Position numbers and translations under genes: made by a program
Shown here: one piece after another, positions 1 through 9,632 of the stretch
How positions within the stretch are numbered: the stretch's first letter is position 1
How the letters are laid out: each line of letters opens with the position of its first letter
Source of the DNA: JAFGXT01 sp963677165
GTDB lineage: Bacteria > Verrucomicrobiota > Lentisphaeria > Victivallales > SZUA-371
Assembly (NCBI GenBank): GCA_963677165.2
Contig: CAXXSX010000002.1
Coordinates: forward strand, 868,001-932,000
DNA length: 64,000 nt
Direction: 5' to 3'
The notes under the pieces: generated by a model
The model's input: the letters and a program-made list of their open reading frames with translations, nothing else
Database searches by the model: none
What the model was told of the DNA's origin: nothing

Positions 1-1
1 T

Positions 2-370
2 ATGGAACTCCGTGGAAATCTGGTTAAAATTGAAAGTATCAAAAATGGCATTGTCGATGTCAAGTCTTTGACCGGCGGCAACATCGACAAGATTCCATTC
101 AGAAAACTGCCGTCAAAGAACGTCAGGATCATTATCAAGAACGCGGCGAAAAAAATGAATGATGATGATGCCAGATTCTACTATTACATGGTTACTGGAC
201 ATTTCAAAAGAAGAATTGAACGCTCCGATCCAAGAGCTTGGAGAAAGGAATATTCCGCCTTTGTCACCAGTTATATCAAACATAAGTGGCAAAATGCCTC
301 AGAACGTGAAAAACGTGAACTGAAACGGAAATATGAATCACTCCGGGAGTTCAAGAAAGCAACCAGATAA
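2..370 (+). CDS. Unknown protein, possibly the C-terminal part of a longer gene
   Basis: An open frame runs from the window edge to a TAA at 368-370. There is an ATG at position 2, but only one base precedes it, so the true start may lie outside the window. The visible 122 residues are strongly basic. The first 45 residues could form beta strands, and the rest looks helical and rich in Lys, Arg and Glu, with a charged C-terminal helix. I recognise no family or catalytic motif. It ends 3 bases before the metallophosphoesterase and is probably co-transcribed with it and with the binding-protein gene that follows. Confidence 0.6.
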   Translation: MELRGNLVKIESIKNGIVDVKSLTGGNIDKIPFRKLPSKNVRIIIKNAAKKMNDDDARFYYYMVTGHFKRRIERSDPRAWRKEYSAFVTSYIKHKWQNASEREKRELKRKYESLREFKKATR

Positions 371-373
371 GTT

Positions 374-1180
374 ATGAAAATCATTCAATTTTCCGATATT
401 CACGCAGGCGGTCCAGGCGAAGACTGGATGGCTTATCTAGATAAACGCTGGGTTGGAGTTTTTAATTACAATTTTAGACGTAAATTCCAGCACGACCTCA
501 GTGTTCTCGACAAAGCTGTTGATTATATTCTTGACGTCAAACCAGACCTCGCAGTATGTACTGGAGACCTGACATCCACTGGGCAGCCTGGAGAATTTGA
601 AAAGGTTAAATTGGTTCTTGACCGGCTGGTTGAATCCGATATCCCATTGTTTTTCGTACCGGGAAATCATGACTTTTACGTTTATCGCGAGAAATGTCTC
701 AATGCCATGAAATCAATGGTGGAACATCTCAATAAAGGACTTTATACCTTTAAGCAAATGCCTTATTTTGCCACGTTTGGCGAATTTGATTTTATTATTG
801 TAAATGAGTGCTGGCCCTCAAACCTGCTTTCTTCGCACGGCTGGCTCAGGCCGGAATATTCTCACAGCATTGAAAAATATTGTCAGGAGCCCAAAAAGCG
901 TCCAAGAATATTGATTGGGCATTATCCGATCATCGAAGATCATCCGTTTCTACGCTTCCGGCACCGGCTTTACGGTCAAAAAACGGTCGCTAAATTGATC
1001 AAGTCCGGTTCGATCGACCTGTCGCTCTGCGGTCACGTTCATCGTCCCTACACCAAACTCAATGATGCCGGACGCGGCGAGATCTGTGCCGGTTCAGTAA
1101 CCCGAAACTCGTGCATGGCCGCTATTGAATATGACAGAAAAAGCGATATGTTTAAGTATGAACGTATTGACTTAAACTGA
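374..1180 (+). CDS. Calcineurin-like metallophosphoesterase
   Basis: The 268-residue protein carries the full set of two-metal phosphoesterase motifs: D8-x-H10 in SDIHAGG, G64-D65 in CTGDLTS, G97-N-H-D100 in PGNHDFY, a histidine at 183 in IGHYP, and G220-H-x-H223 in CGHVHRP. These ligate the metal pair in the calcineurin-like superfamily, so hydrolysis of a phosphomono- or phosphodiester is likely. The substrate cannot be read from sequence; cyclic nucleotide and UDP-sugar phosphodiesterases share this layout. There is no signal peptide, so it should be cytoplasmic. It follows the first gene by 3 bases and precedes the binding-protein gene by 21 bases, which indicates an operon. Confidence 0.9.
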   Translation: MKIIQFSDIHAGGPGEDWMAYLDKRWVGVFNYNFRRKFQHDLSVLDKAVDYILDVKPDLAVCTGDLTSTGQPGEFEKVKLVLDRLVESDIPLFFVPGNHDFYVYREKCLNAMKSMVEHLNKGLYTFKQMPYFATFGEFDFIIVNECWPSNLLSSHGWLRPEYSHSIEKYCQEPKKRPRILIGHYPIIEDHPFLRFRHRLYGQKTVAKLIKSGSIDLSLCGHVHRPYTKLNDAGRGEICAGSVTRNSCMAAIEYDRKSDMFKYERIDLN

Positions 1181-1201
1181 AAAACCGGGAAGGGTTCTGC
1201 A

Positions 1202-3055
1202 ATGAATAATAATTTTTTCACCGGCATTTGCATATTGGTATTGGCGGCAGTCGTAGCGGTAGCCACGATTTTTAACGTAGTTTCAACCGATTCACTTCGC
1301 TACCAGGTTGAAGAATTGAAGATGCAAAACCGTGAACTCAGCGATAAAATCGATAATATTCAGATTGTTGCGCCTCAAACACCAACAGTTGCGAAGTCAA
1401 CTCCTTCCGAACCATTAGAACAAGCCGCGAACCTGCAGTTTTATGATCCAAAGGCTCAGTCAGGCGGACGCGTCATAAGCTCAATCATTGCTGATACAAA
1501 AAATCTCAATTATATGGTCAACAACGAAGCCACAGCGGGTATGTTCTGGGACTTGGCTAATTCATCCCTTGCGGAACGGAATTTTGAACATCCTGAAAAA
1601 TTTCAGCCACTGATGGCAAAAAGCTGGTCCATTTCAGAAGATAAGAAAGTTTATACAATCAAACTCCGCAAAGGCATCTACTGGCATGATTTTACCGACC
1701 CGGTTACCGGCAAGGAATGGAAAAACGTTGAGGTAACCGCTAAAGATTTCAAGTTCATGCTTGAGGTTATCAAAAATCCTGACACCGATACGCGTGCCCA
1801 TAAAACATATTTTAAAGATCTCGACCGTATTGAGATCGTCAATGACTATGAATTCAAAGTTTATTGGAACAAAAAATATTTTCTGTCAAAATCTATTACG
1901 CTCGGTTTATCTCCACTGCCAACTCATTTCTACCATGCATATCCAGGCCCGTTCGATGGAAAAAAATTCAACGACGACCATAAACGCAACCGGCTGATTG
2001 TAGGATGCGGTCCCTATCAGTTCCTGCGTTGGGAAAAGGGTCAACGAGTTTTATTCAAACGTTTTGAACGTTACTTCGGAAATAAACTGGGAATCATGCC
2101 GCCAATTAAGCAATACGCATTTGAAGTTATTCCTCATCCCAACACCCGTTTCCAGGCATTGCTGGCCGGTAAAGTTGATCAGCTGGGACTTACTCCCGAA
2201 CAGTGGATGACCCGTACTGACACAAAAGAATTCGGTCCGAAAGGGTCTATCAGAAAATATAAATATCCGGGACGTGGATATTCATATATTGGATATAATT
2301 TAAGCGATCCTCTATTTAAGGACCGCCGCGTCCGCCTTGCCCTGACTCATCTGGTCAACCGTGAACGAATCTTAAAAGAAGTCTATTTTAATCTTGGCCA
2401 GATTATTACCGGTCCGTTTTTCCCAGGAAGTATGGCCTATGATCACAGCATTAAGCCATATAAGTTCTCTATTGAAAAGGCAAAGAAACTCTTGGAGGAT
2501 GTAGGTTGGAAAGATACAGATGGCGATGGAATTCTAGACCGCAAAGGGAAAAAGTTCAGTTTTACAATCATGCAAGTAGCCAATTCTTCCATCCAGCAAA
2601 AAATGCTACCGATTATTAAAGAAGACATGGCAAAGGCCGGAATTGAAATGAATATACAGGTTGTCGAATGGTCAGTTTTGCTTCAGCGGCTTGAAAAGAA
2701 AACCTTCCAGGTTTGTACCCTGGCATGGAGTATGGGGTTTGATGCTGATCCTTACCAGCTATGGCACTCAAGCCAGGCGGATGTAAAGTCCTCCAGCAAT
2801 CACGTCCGCTTTAAAAATAAGGAAGCAGACAAATTAATCGAAGAAATCCGTGTAACTTTTGATGATAAAAAACGTGAAAAGCTGTATCATAAATTTCATC
2901 AGCTCATTCACGAAGAACAACCATATACTTTCCTGATTTCTCCGAAAAGCTTACGAGCGATCAACAGTCGTTATCATAATGTGAAAGTCTTTCCGGTCGG
3001 CATTCCGGATTCGATCCAGTGGGTTCCAAAAGATGAACAGCTAAAGGCATTTTAG
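1202..3055 (+). CDS. Membrane-anchored solute-binding protein of an oligopeptide-type ABC transporter
   Basis: The 617-residue product belongs to the family 5 (DppA/OppA type) extracellular solute-binding proteins. Residues 8-28 form one hydrophobic segment with no lipobox cysteine. A short coiled coil (about 32-55) and a Pro/Thr/Ser linker follow, and then the binding fold from about residue 80. Typical family features are FQPLMAKSWSISEDKKVYT, the region around LRKGIYWHD, and a late DTDGDGILDRKGK loop. The ligand may be a peptide or an oligosaccharide, since the family binds both. An AAGGG ribosome site lies ahead of the ATG. No permease or ATPase is adjacent; the only related permease in the window is at 34183. 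The uncleaved anchor and stalk are unusual for this family. Confidence 0.9.
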   Translation: MNNNFFTGICILVLAAVVAVATIFNVVSTDSLRYQVEELKMQNRELSDKIDNIQIVAPQTPTVAKSTPSEPLEQAANLQFYDPKAQSGGRVISSIIADTKNLNYMVNNEATAGMFWDLANSSLAERNFEHPEKFQPLMAKSWSISEDKKVYTIKLRKGIYWHDFTDPVTGKEWKNVEVTAKDFKFMLEVIKNPDTDTRAHKTYFKDLDRIEIVNDYEFKVYWNKKYFLSKSITLGLSPLPTHFYHAYPGPFDGKKFNDDHKRNRLIVGCGPYQFLRWEKGQRVLFKRFERYFGNKLGIMPPIKQYAFEVIPHPNTRFQALLAGKVDQLGLTPEQWMTRTDTKEFGPKGSIRKYKYPGRGYSYIGYNLSDPLFKDRRVRLALTHLVNRERILKEVYFNLGQIITGPFFPGSMAYDHSIKPYKFSIEKAKKLLEDVGWKDTDGDGILDRKGKKFSFTIMQVANSSIQQKMLPIIKEDMAKAGIEMNIQVVEWSVLLQRLEKKTFQVCTLAWSMGFDADPYQLWHSSQADVKSSSNHVRFKNKEADKLIEEIRVTFDDKKREKLYHKFHQLIHEEQPYTFLISPKSLRAINSRYHNVKVFPVGIPDSIQWVPKDEQLKAF

Positions 3056-3068
3056 GTACTTTATCAAT

Positions 3069-4373
3069 ATGACGAACAGTGCGACAAACAGTTTTACCAA
3101 TGCCGCAGACTTTGGTTTTCTTCCCGACAATTCTCCAGCAAATAATGTAGCTGCCCTGCAAATGGCGTTTGATAAAGATGGTACTATTATTGTCAGTACA
3201 CCCGGAACATATAACCTGTCAGGAACGGTATATATCGGCAGCAACACCACATTGAAATGCGGTAGCGGCGTGATCTTCCGAAAGGTCGCCGCACCGGAAC
3301 CGTTTACTCACGTAATTTTGAACAAAGGCGCGCTTACCCGAACTTACGACAGCAATATTGTGATCGAAGGATTGCATATTGAGGTTAACGGAGTTGATAA
3401 AGCTTTTTCGGAAATTTACGGGCTCCGCGGACAGCTGGCGTTCTTCTACGTAAAGGACCTGCGAATCGAACGTTTCCGCTGCTATGATGTCAAAGAAATG
3501 CAGTTTTGTATCCATGTCTGCACGTTTGAAGATCTCATTATCAACGATGTTATTATCAAGGGAATGAAAGACGGCGTACACCTGGGTTTGGGCAAACGCT
3601 TTACGATCAGCAACGGTGTGTTCCAAACTTATGACGACGCAGTTGCGCTTAACGCTCATGATTACGCCACATCCAACCCCGAGCTTGGTTGGCTGAAAGA
3701 CGGAATTATCTCGCATTGCTACGATCTGCCGGACGAACACCCGCCGATCGGCTTCTTTTCCCGTATTCTCGCCGGAGGATGGAGCGACTGGCAGTCCGGT
3801 ATGGAAGTCCAGCATTCCGATTCCGTAATCCATAACGGACGACTCTACCGTGTACAGGCCAAGCCCGATAAAACAATTTATAAATCCGTCAATCCTCCTG
3901 TTCACGAATCAGGAACGGAAGTTATCGACGACATTCCCTGGGCCATGGTTCAGGACAACGTAGCATATACCGCCGGAGTCCGCAATGTGACTTTCCGTGA
4001 TATTTCTCTGCAAAAGGCACGTACCGCCTTTTCGCTGCATTTCGATCATGACCAATACAGCCGGTCATATTACCCTAATGCGGAGATTCCGGTACAACGC
4101 CAGATCAATCTGGAAAATGTCCATGTACAGCACGATGGAGATATTCCGTTGGTCAGGGTCAACACGCCGGTTGATGTTATTCGCCTGAAGGATTCCGCAA
4201 TAAAAAATAACCAAATCGTCTTTTACGACAACAATGCCATGCCGGATTACAAAAAAACATCACTGATCATCAGGGACTGTTCATTTGAAGGAATAACTCC
4301 GGACACCCTCATCGACAACCGAATTCCCGACAAAGAACTGGAACTCGTCATCGACGGCAGCGTATCACTTTAG
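3069..4373 (+). CDS. Right-handed beta-helix protein, polygalacturonase/pectate-lyase-like fold
   Basis: The 434-residue protein opens with a segment like the start of GH28 and pectate-lyase-superfamily proteins (ADFGFLPDNSPANNVAALQ, then a TYNLSGTVYIGSNTTLKC rung). Repeated strand-turn units with Asn/Asp ladders and phrases such as SNIVIEGLHIEV, NDVIIKGMKDGVHLG and YDDAVALNAHD follow, as in parallel beta-helices. The DDAVALN stretch resembles the paired-aspartate region of GH28, but the full catalytic set is not clear, so the substrate is uncertain. No signal peptide is visible, which is odd for a polysaccharide-degrading helix. It starts 13 bases after the binding-protein gene and overlaps the end of the convergent minus-strand gene by 9 bases. 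Confidence 0.8.
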   Translation: MTNSATNSFTNAADFGFLPDNSPANNVAALQMAFDKDGTIIVSTPGTYNLSGTVYIGSNTTLKCGSGVIFRKVAAPEPFTHVILNKGALTRTYDSNIVIEGLHIEVNGVDKAFSEIYGLRGQLAFFYVKDLRIERFRCYDVKEMQFCIHVCTFEDLIINDVIIKGMKDGVHLGLGKRFTISNGVFQTYDDAVALNAHDYATSNPELGWLKDGIISHCYDLPDEHPPIGFFSRILAGGWSDWQSGMEVQHSDSVIHNGRLYRVQAKPDKTIYKSVNPPVHESGTEVIDDIPWAMVQDNVAYTAGVRNVTFRDISLQKARTAFSLHFDHDQYSRSYYPNAEIPVQRQINLENVHVQHDGDIPLVRVNTPVDVIRLKDSAIKNNQIVFYDNNAMPDYKKTSLIIRDCSFEGITPDTLIDNRIPDKELELVIDGSVSL

Positions 4374-7300
4374 CTTTACCTTAAAACAACGGGTCAACCC
4401 GAGGTAATTCATCTGATTTTTTCCGTTCTCATAAAAAGCCTTGCACAAAGGTAACATCAGATTAAAGTTATGCTCCGGTCGATTCATATCAATTAAACCG
4501 GAAACATAACCGACATACCAAAATTGATTATTAATGACCTGTGACCGACTTCCAAAACTAAGGTTCTTAATCGTGACAGGAAATTCTCTATTGAGCCATT
4601 TGGAAACATAGACATTGGTCGCTATCAATGGTCTGAGTTCTTTATTTTTAATATCGATACTCATCATACAGCAAGAAGATGAAACCAGGACCATACTGCC
4701 ACTGAGCCAAATCCTATCGAACAAACTTTTATTAATCTCCCAGAAACGATCAAACTTATTATTACTAATGTTGTAATGGTATATTACAAAATCTTTTTTT
4801 CTTGTCCTCGAACAAAATAGTAGATCATTGTCGTTTATTTTCATAAGCGACCCCATCTCTCCTGGGGAACGCTTATCAACTTCATTCTGAGCAATATTCC
4901 TGGCAGTACTGAAGTGAATTTTATAATCAGAACCATCCGGACGATATGAAATCAAAGAATTATCACTATTCGTTCCAAATTTTTTTGCCACCAGCATGAA
5001 TATTCGACCATGACAGAATAATACAGAATTAAGTCTTTTTTGCGGTATTTTTTTGAACTGCTGCCATTCTTTCGTCCGTCGTGAATAAACATAAACTCTA
5101 AAATATTTATGGTTACTTTTTACAAAAATCAAGTAATCCTTGGAAAAACTCATCTTTATCCATCCGGAAAAAAAAGGCAACCTATCAAAATCAAAATCAA
5201 ACGAAGAATTTGTCATTGGGGTTTCAATTAGTTCCAGTTTTTTTCCATTTCTATCCATAATCCCAACAAATAGTTTTGATTTTTTTTCCCCTCCATTTTC
5301 CTGTAGGATGACTCCTATTTCCCGATTATCGGCATCCGAGCCGACCATAATCATCGGGCGGGAAAAACCAAATATTTTGCTGTAGGTTTGATGGTTAATG
5401 ATAAATTGTTTATTTAACGCATTAAATAGCTTTACTCTAATGGAAGGAAGTGCTGTACCTTTTAGATCATTCGAAAAGATCTCACTAGAAAGCTTAGAGA
5501 AAAATTTATGATGTTTGTATGTTTCCCGATGAGTTTCGTCAAATGTATGAATAGACTTTACATTCTTTGTCAATTGCTCAAAATCGCCTTTATTCAACAT
5601 ACTCGTCAGACTTTCCAGACTAACCTTTGATACAACCGAATTGTTCTTTTTGAAAGTCTCCAGTCGTTCGCGTTCAAGTCCCGGGTTGCGCATCCACCAA
5701 TCAACAAATTTGCGCAAGTACTCATAAATAAGTTTATAGTTACCCGAGGTGAAGTCGATAAGAATCTCTGGATTTATTTCATTCAGTTTTTCGTAATATT
5801 CATCAAGCAATTTCTTAAATGTGGCCTTACGCCTCGGCTGACTTACCGCATCATGCATTAACTTTAAAGTCAGCCCAATCACTCTGATGTTAACGACCGG
5901 ACTGATAATAGCCAGAGAAATATAATCATCTGTTTGCTTTAAATCAGCTACGATCCGGCTGTCATATTCCCATTGGTAATTTGGCGGAAATCGGTTCAGA
6001 ATCTCATAGTGTCCATGCCTTAAAATCATTTCTTCAATTTTTGCAAGAAATTTTGGATCTTTTTCCACCAATTCTGCAGTGTGCTCAATAAATTTAATTT
6101 CATTATGCTTTCGTATCGTCTGCCATTTTGAATAGTCCCAATAATATTTTAAATTGTCCATAAGATGAATCTGAGATGAATGATTTAGCCATTGTCTATA
6201 GGCTCCTATTTCATTGCTTGTGGGATTAATGTAACAGGGATATTTGAATACCTTCATCTCCAAAGGACGCACCATATCACACAGCCGAGCCAATTGAGTT
6301 CGTATTTTAGGAGAAACTCTATCATAACTATTTACAGGCAAATTGTTGACCAGAAGATTCGCATAACAGAATGGGCTGTTACTGGGATAATCTTTCTGGA
6401 ATTTTCTACAAAGTTTGAATTGTTCATAAAGAGGCTCAATGCGATCTTCCAGTGGTAGCGTATCAAGCATTTTCTTTTTAATTTTCAGCTCCGCAAACCG
6501 GTATTTCTCGTTATCGGGATCGAATGCCAAGGCTGCGGAAAGTTTCTTCCAGGCTTCCTTATAATGTGACTCTCCTAATCCCGCCAGACTGACATATTCC
6601 TGATAAAACTGTTCGGCTTCATTCCCTTTTAAAATCTTATTTTTGCCTATCACCAGTTGCCTTAAAATCAACTTTGCGACACTACTTATTCCCTGGATTT
6701 CATCGCCGAAGGGCTTATCATTCTGTCCTCGAAACAACTCCTTGCCATTTGGCGTGATTGCGGCGAAACGCAGGATCACCTTATCGCTTTCACTCCCCGG
6801 TTCGAATTCAAATTTCAACAGTTTCGCCGATGCGGCCAATTTGTAGTTTCTTGAAGTAATATCGCGTTCTTTCTGAACATACTCAAGATAAGAGCGTTCC
6901 AGAAACTGAATTTTAGGGTTATCTGACAGTTTACACTCAAGGTTTGAAATAAATTCCTTAATTTTCGGTTTAAGTGTTGCCGGAATTCCCACATCCCGAA
7001 CGGAAACAATCGATAACAACACCGGATCTTTGACCTTCTTTTTGGCAATGGCAAGATGAATCAGTTTAATCGCGTCATCAATAGACAAAAAAACAAAATT
7101 TCCCAGCCGAAAGCCATTTTTAGTATTGAAAATAATCAGTCTTTTACCTGCAACAATCGTCAATATATCGACATGTGGAAAATATTTGACCAGTTCTCCA
7201 CTGCCAAACTGTGAAGCATTCAGATTATGCTCCTTTAACACAGACTCTATTTGTGACCGTTCCAGCAACTCCAGTGAACTGTCTTCCGATAATTTTACCG

Positions 7301-7409
7301 TCAACAGATCAACCGTATTATTATCACCCACCAGCGCCAATTTGGTCGCAGCTGATACGATGGTCACACAAGACAGCAATGATATGAAGCATAAAAATAA
7401 CTTACGCAC
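4365..7409 (-). CDS. Large secreted protein: CsgG/LpoB-like N-terminus, TPR-like helices, propeller-like C-terminus
   Basis: I place the start at the GTG at 7409, because a GGGGAGA ribosome site lies 8 bases upstream of it and none precedes the ATG at 7424. The product (1,014 residues) begins with a signal peptide ending near VSAATK. Two repeats of the CsgG/GNA1162-like signature follow: LELLERSQIESVLKEHNL, and later IQFLERSYLEYVQKER. The middle is helical with a TPR-like unit (YKEAWKKLSAALAFDPDNE). The last ~400 residues look like repeated four-stranded blades. No catalytic motif is evident. It may be a periplasmic or outer-membrane-associated scaffold. It stands alone, convergent with the beta-helix gene, and I see no terminator between them. 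Confidence 0.75.
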   Translation of the reverse strand: MRKLFLCFISLLSCVTIVSAATKLALVGDNNTVDLLTVKLSEDSSLELLERSQIESVLKEHNLNASQFGSGELVKYFPHVDILTIVAGKRLIIFNTKNGFRLGNFVFLSIDDAIKLIHLAIAKKKVKDPVLLSIVSVRDVGIPATLKPKIKEFISNLECKLSDNPKIQFLERSYLEYVQKERDITSRNYKLAASAKLLKFEFEPGSESDKVILRFAAITPNGKELFRGQNDKPFGDEIQGISSVAKLILRQLVIGKNKILKGNEAEQFYQEYVSLAGLGESHYKEAWKKLSAALAFDPDNEKYRFAELKIKKKMLDTLPLEDRIEPLYEQFKLCRKFQKDYPSNSPFCYANLLVNNLPVNSYDRVSPKIRTQLARLCDMVRPLEMKVFKYPCYINPTSNEIGAYRQWLNHSSQIHLMDNLKYYWDYSKWQTIRKHNEIKFIEHTAELVEKDPKFLAKIEEMILRHGHYEILNRFPPNYQWEYDSRIVADLKQTDDYISLAIISPVVNIRVIGLTLKLMHDAVSQPRRKATFKKLLDEYYEKLNEINPEILIDFTSGNYKLIYEYLRKFVDWWMRNPGLERERLETFKKNNSVVSKVSLESLTSMLNKGDFEQLTKNVKSIHTFDETHRETYKHHKFFSKLSSEIFSNDLKGTALPSIRVKLFNALNKQFIINHQTYSKIFGFSRPMIMVGSDADNREIGVILQENGGEKKSKLFVGIMDRNGKKLELIETPMTNSSFDFDFDRLPFFSGWIKMSFSKDYLIFVKSNHKYFRVYVYSRRTKEWQQFKKIPQKRLNSVLFCHGRIFMLVAKKFGTNSDNSLISYRPDGSDYKIHFSTARNIAQNEVDKRSPGEMGSLMKINDNDLLFCSRTRKKDFVIYHYNISNNKFDRFWEINKSLFDRIWLSGSMVLVSSSCCMMSIDIKNKELRPLIATNVYVSKWLNREFPVTIKNLSFGSRSQVINNQFWYVGYVSGLIDMNRPEHNFNLMLPLCKAFYENGKNQMNYLGLTRCFKVKLK

Positions 7410-7424
7410 GCAGAATCTCCCCAT

Positions 7425-7832
7425 TATAAATTAACATCATTATATTTATATGACGTATAGAAGCCATAAATCTTTGTAATGATTTCAAGAACTCGAACAT
7501 TTTTCCCTTAATAACAACAATATATCGCAAATATATTCTGTATTCAATATCTGGCTCGTGTTTCATTTTGAGGCAAAATCTGTTAGATTATATCTTTATA
7601 AAGGTTTGTTTTAAGCGTTTTTACAAAAATATCACATTTCCGGTAGAGTTTTACCATGCAGTCATGTATATTATTAACCTTTACCCCGATGTCAGAAAAA
7701 ATACAGAACGATTTCGAGGGATAAAAGTATATTTTATGTTTTCCGCTTCCGTAAAGGTTGCGGAACGAACGCAATCCGTCGTACGGATAAACAAGAATCG
7801 TGGCTTGTTGAGGGCAAGTCAAAGTGAGGCAA
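7425..7832. other. Intergenic region upstream of leuA
   Basis: About 400 bases separate the divergent large secreted protein and leuA. The first two thirds are AT-rich with no convincing gene. The last part holds a reverse-oriented copy of the short double-hairpin repeat described separately. I looked for a T-box or a leucine-rich leader peptide ahead of leuA and saw neither. Confidence 0.5.
7741..7790 (-). repeat. Short double-hairpin repeat, copy R1
   Basis: Reading the minus strand, TCCGTACGACGGA is followed by TTGCGTT and ends with ACGGAAGCGG. This is the same order as the other copies at 23148, 34097, 37125 and 62052. The inner part is shortened. It lies about 45 bases before the leuA start. 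Confidence 0.7.
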
Positions 7833-9521
7833 ATGATGAAAAAGTATCAAAAGTACACGTATCCTGAACCGATACCGGTCCAGAACCGACAGTGGCCAGA
7901 CCAAAAGATTGAACATGCTCCAGTGTGGACGTCTGTAGACCTCCGCGACGGGAACCAGGCTCTGCCTATTCCCATGAACCCTGAAAAAAAACTGGAATAC
8001 TACAATCTACTCCTCAAGATCGGTTTCAAGGAAATCGAGGTCGGCTTCCCGTCTGCCTCACAGGATGACTACGATTTCGTCAGAAAGCTCATTGAAGAGA
8101 ACCTTGTTCCGGACGGTGTAAGGATTTCAGTGCTGACACAGGCGCGTAAGCACCTTATTGATAAAACCGCTAAGTCACTTGTCGGCGTCAAAGATGGTAT
8201 TGTCCATTGTTACGTCGCTACCAGTGACCTGCACGGACGTTTCGTCTTCGGTCGCGACCGAGATGAAGTCATGAAAATGGCGGTCGATGGTACTCAGATG
8301 GTAATTGACGCATTGGAAAAATATGGTATCCGCGACAAAGTCGGTTATGAATTTTCGCCGGAGGAGTTTTCCGACAGTGATCTGGATTTTGTCATTGAGC
8401 TCTGTAAGAAGGTCAAGGAAACTTGGGGTCCGAGCAAAAAAGAAGACTTTATTCTGAACTTGCCAGCAACGGTTGAACGACGTCCACCCTACCAGTATGC
8501 CGACATGATTGAATATTTCTGCGATAAATATCCGTATATGGATGAAACGACGGTCAGCCTGCATGCCCATAACGACCAAGGCTGCGCGGTAGCCGCTACG
8601 GAAATGGCATTGCTTGCCGGTGCGACCCGGGTCGAAGGCACAATCTTTGGACACGGCGAACGTACCGGGAACCTGGATATTTCCATTCTGGCGCTGAATT
8701 TATATTCACGCGGAATTGATATTGGACTGGATTTCTCCCAGATGGATAAAATTGTAGAAACTATTGAGCATGCCTCGGGAATCCCGGTACATCCACGTCA
8801 TCCCTATGCTGGAAGCCTGGTATTTACCGCATTTTCCGGTTCGCACCAGGACGCAATCCGCAAAGGTATGGATGTGCGCAAACAAGCGGCGGAATATTTC
8901 CATCAGGACTGGAAGGTACCGTACCTGCATATTGATCCCGAAGATCTTGGACGCAGCTATGAAAAGCTGATTCGCATCAACAGCCAGTCCGGAAAGGGCG
9001 GCGTTGTTTATATTCTTGAATCCGACTTCGGAATTTGTCCGCCCAAACGGATGCATCCGGAAATCGGACGCGAAGTCCAGGCACTGGCAGACCAAAAAGG
9101 CAATGAGATCAATTCAGCTGAACTTCTTAAGTTCTTTACACAGACTTTTGTTGAACCGAAAGGCCCGGTTGAATTGATCAACTTTAAACGTATTGATGCC
9201 GGCAATCCGGATAATATCGCAGTAAAGCTGAAACTGAAGTTCAACGGCAAAAAAATGAAAATTGTTGGCAGCGGAAATGGTCCGATATCAGCAGCGGTAC
9301 ATGCGTTGCGGACGATTGAAGGCATGCCGGAATTTGTTCTGGATGACTTCCATGAGCAGACCCTTGGACATGACGCTAACGCCAGTGCGATATCTTTCAT
9401 CGGTTTAATTCGCCGGAGAGATGAAAAACTGATTTATGGTGCCGGTCAGCATTCAAACATCGACCAGGCCGCAATCAGGGCATTGTTCTCTGCGATCAAC
9501 CGAGTTGCGACAGCCAAATAA
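7833..9521 (+). CDS. leuA: 2-isopropylmalate synthase
   Basis: This enzyme condenses acetyl-CoA with 2-oxoisovalerate in the first committed step of leucine synthesis. The protein has the HMGL-like TIM barrel signature SVDLRDGNQALP near the N-terminus, the metal-binding HAHNDQG motif, and the EGTIFGHGERTGN loop. A C-terminal regulatory domain follows, ending with SNIDQAAIRALFSAINR. Length (about 560 residues) and an N-terminal extension before the barrel match the longer type 2 LeuA group. A GTG at 7824 is in frame, but it forms part of a GTGAGG ribosome site. The ATG at 7833 (or 7836) is the better start. The gene is followed by a strong terminator and stands alone; no leuB, leuC or leuD is in the window. 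Confidence 0.95.
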   Translation: MMKKYQKYTYPEPIPVQNRQWPDQKIEHAPVWTSVDLRDGNQALPIPMNPEKKLEYYNLLLKIGFKEIEVGFPSASQDDYDFVRKLIEENLVPDGVRISVLTQARKHLIDKTAKSLVGVKDGIVHCYVATSDLHGRFVFGRDRDEVMKMAVDGTQMVIDALEKYGIRDKVGYEFSPEEFSDSDLDFVIELCKKVKETWGPSKKEDFILNLPATVERRPPYQYADMIEYFCDKYPYMDETTVSLHAHNDQGCAVAATEMALLAGATRVEGTIFGHGERTGNLDISILALNLYSRGIDIGLDFSQMDKIVETIEHASGIPVHPRHPYAGSLVFTAFSGSHQDAIRKGMDVRKQAAEYFHQDWKVPYLHIDPEDLGRSYEKLIRINSQSGKGGVVYILESDFGICPPKRMHPEIGREVQALADQKGNEINSAELLKFFTQTFVEPKGPVELINFKRIDAGNPDNIAVKLKLKFNGKKMKIVGSGNGPISAAVHALRTIEGMPEFVLDDFHEQTLGHDANASAISFIGLIRRRDEKLIYGAGQHSNIDQAAIRALFSAINRVATAK

Positions 9522-9545
9522 AAATAATAGATATAATTAAGTACG

Positions 9546-9577
9546 GCCCTGCCATGTAGAATAGCAGGGCTGTTTTT
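9546..9577 (+). terminator. Rho-independent terminator after leuA
   Basis: GCCCTGC (9546-9552) pairs with GCAGGGC (9564-9570) around an 11-base loop and is followed by TGTTTTT. It lies 24 bases after the leuA stop. Confidence 0.9.
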
Positions 9578-9632
9578 ATAATATATGAACTAACACTGTC
9601 AGTTTACTTTCAGCTAAGAGCAACCTGATTTG

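Noticed and set aside
3219..3905. A 228-codon open frame on the minus strand opposite the beta-helix gene
   Set aside because: It lies wholly within the better-supported plus-strand gene, has no recognisable domain and its composition is that of an antisense shadow.
7425..7832. T-box or leucine attenuator upstream of leuA
   Set aside because: No T-box sequence, leucine codon run or attenuator stem is visible; the structured part is a repeat copy.
8175..9095. Long antisense frames opposite leuA
   Set aside because: leuA has clear family motifs throughout; the opposite frames have none.
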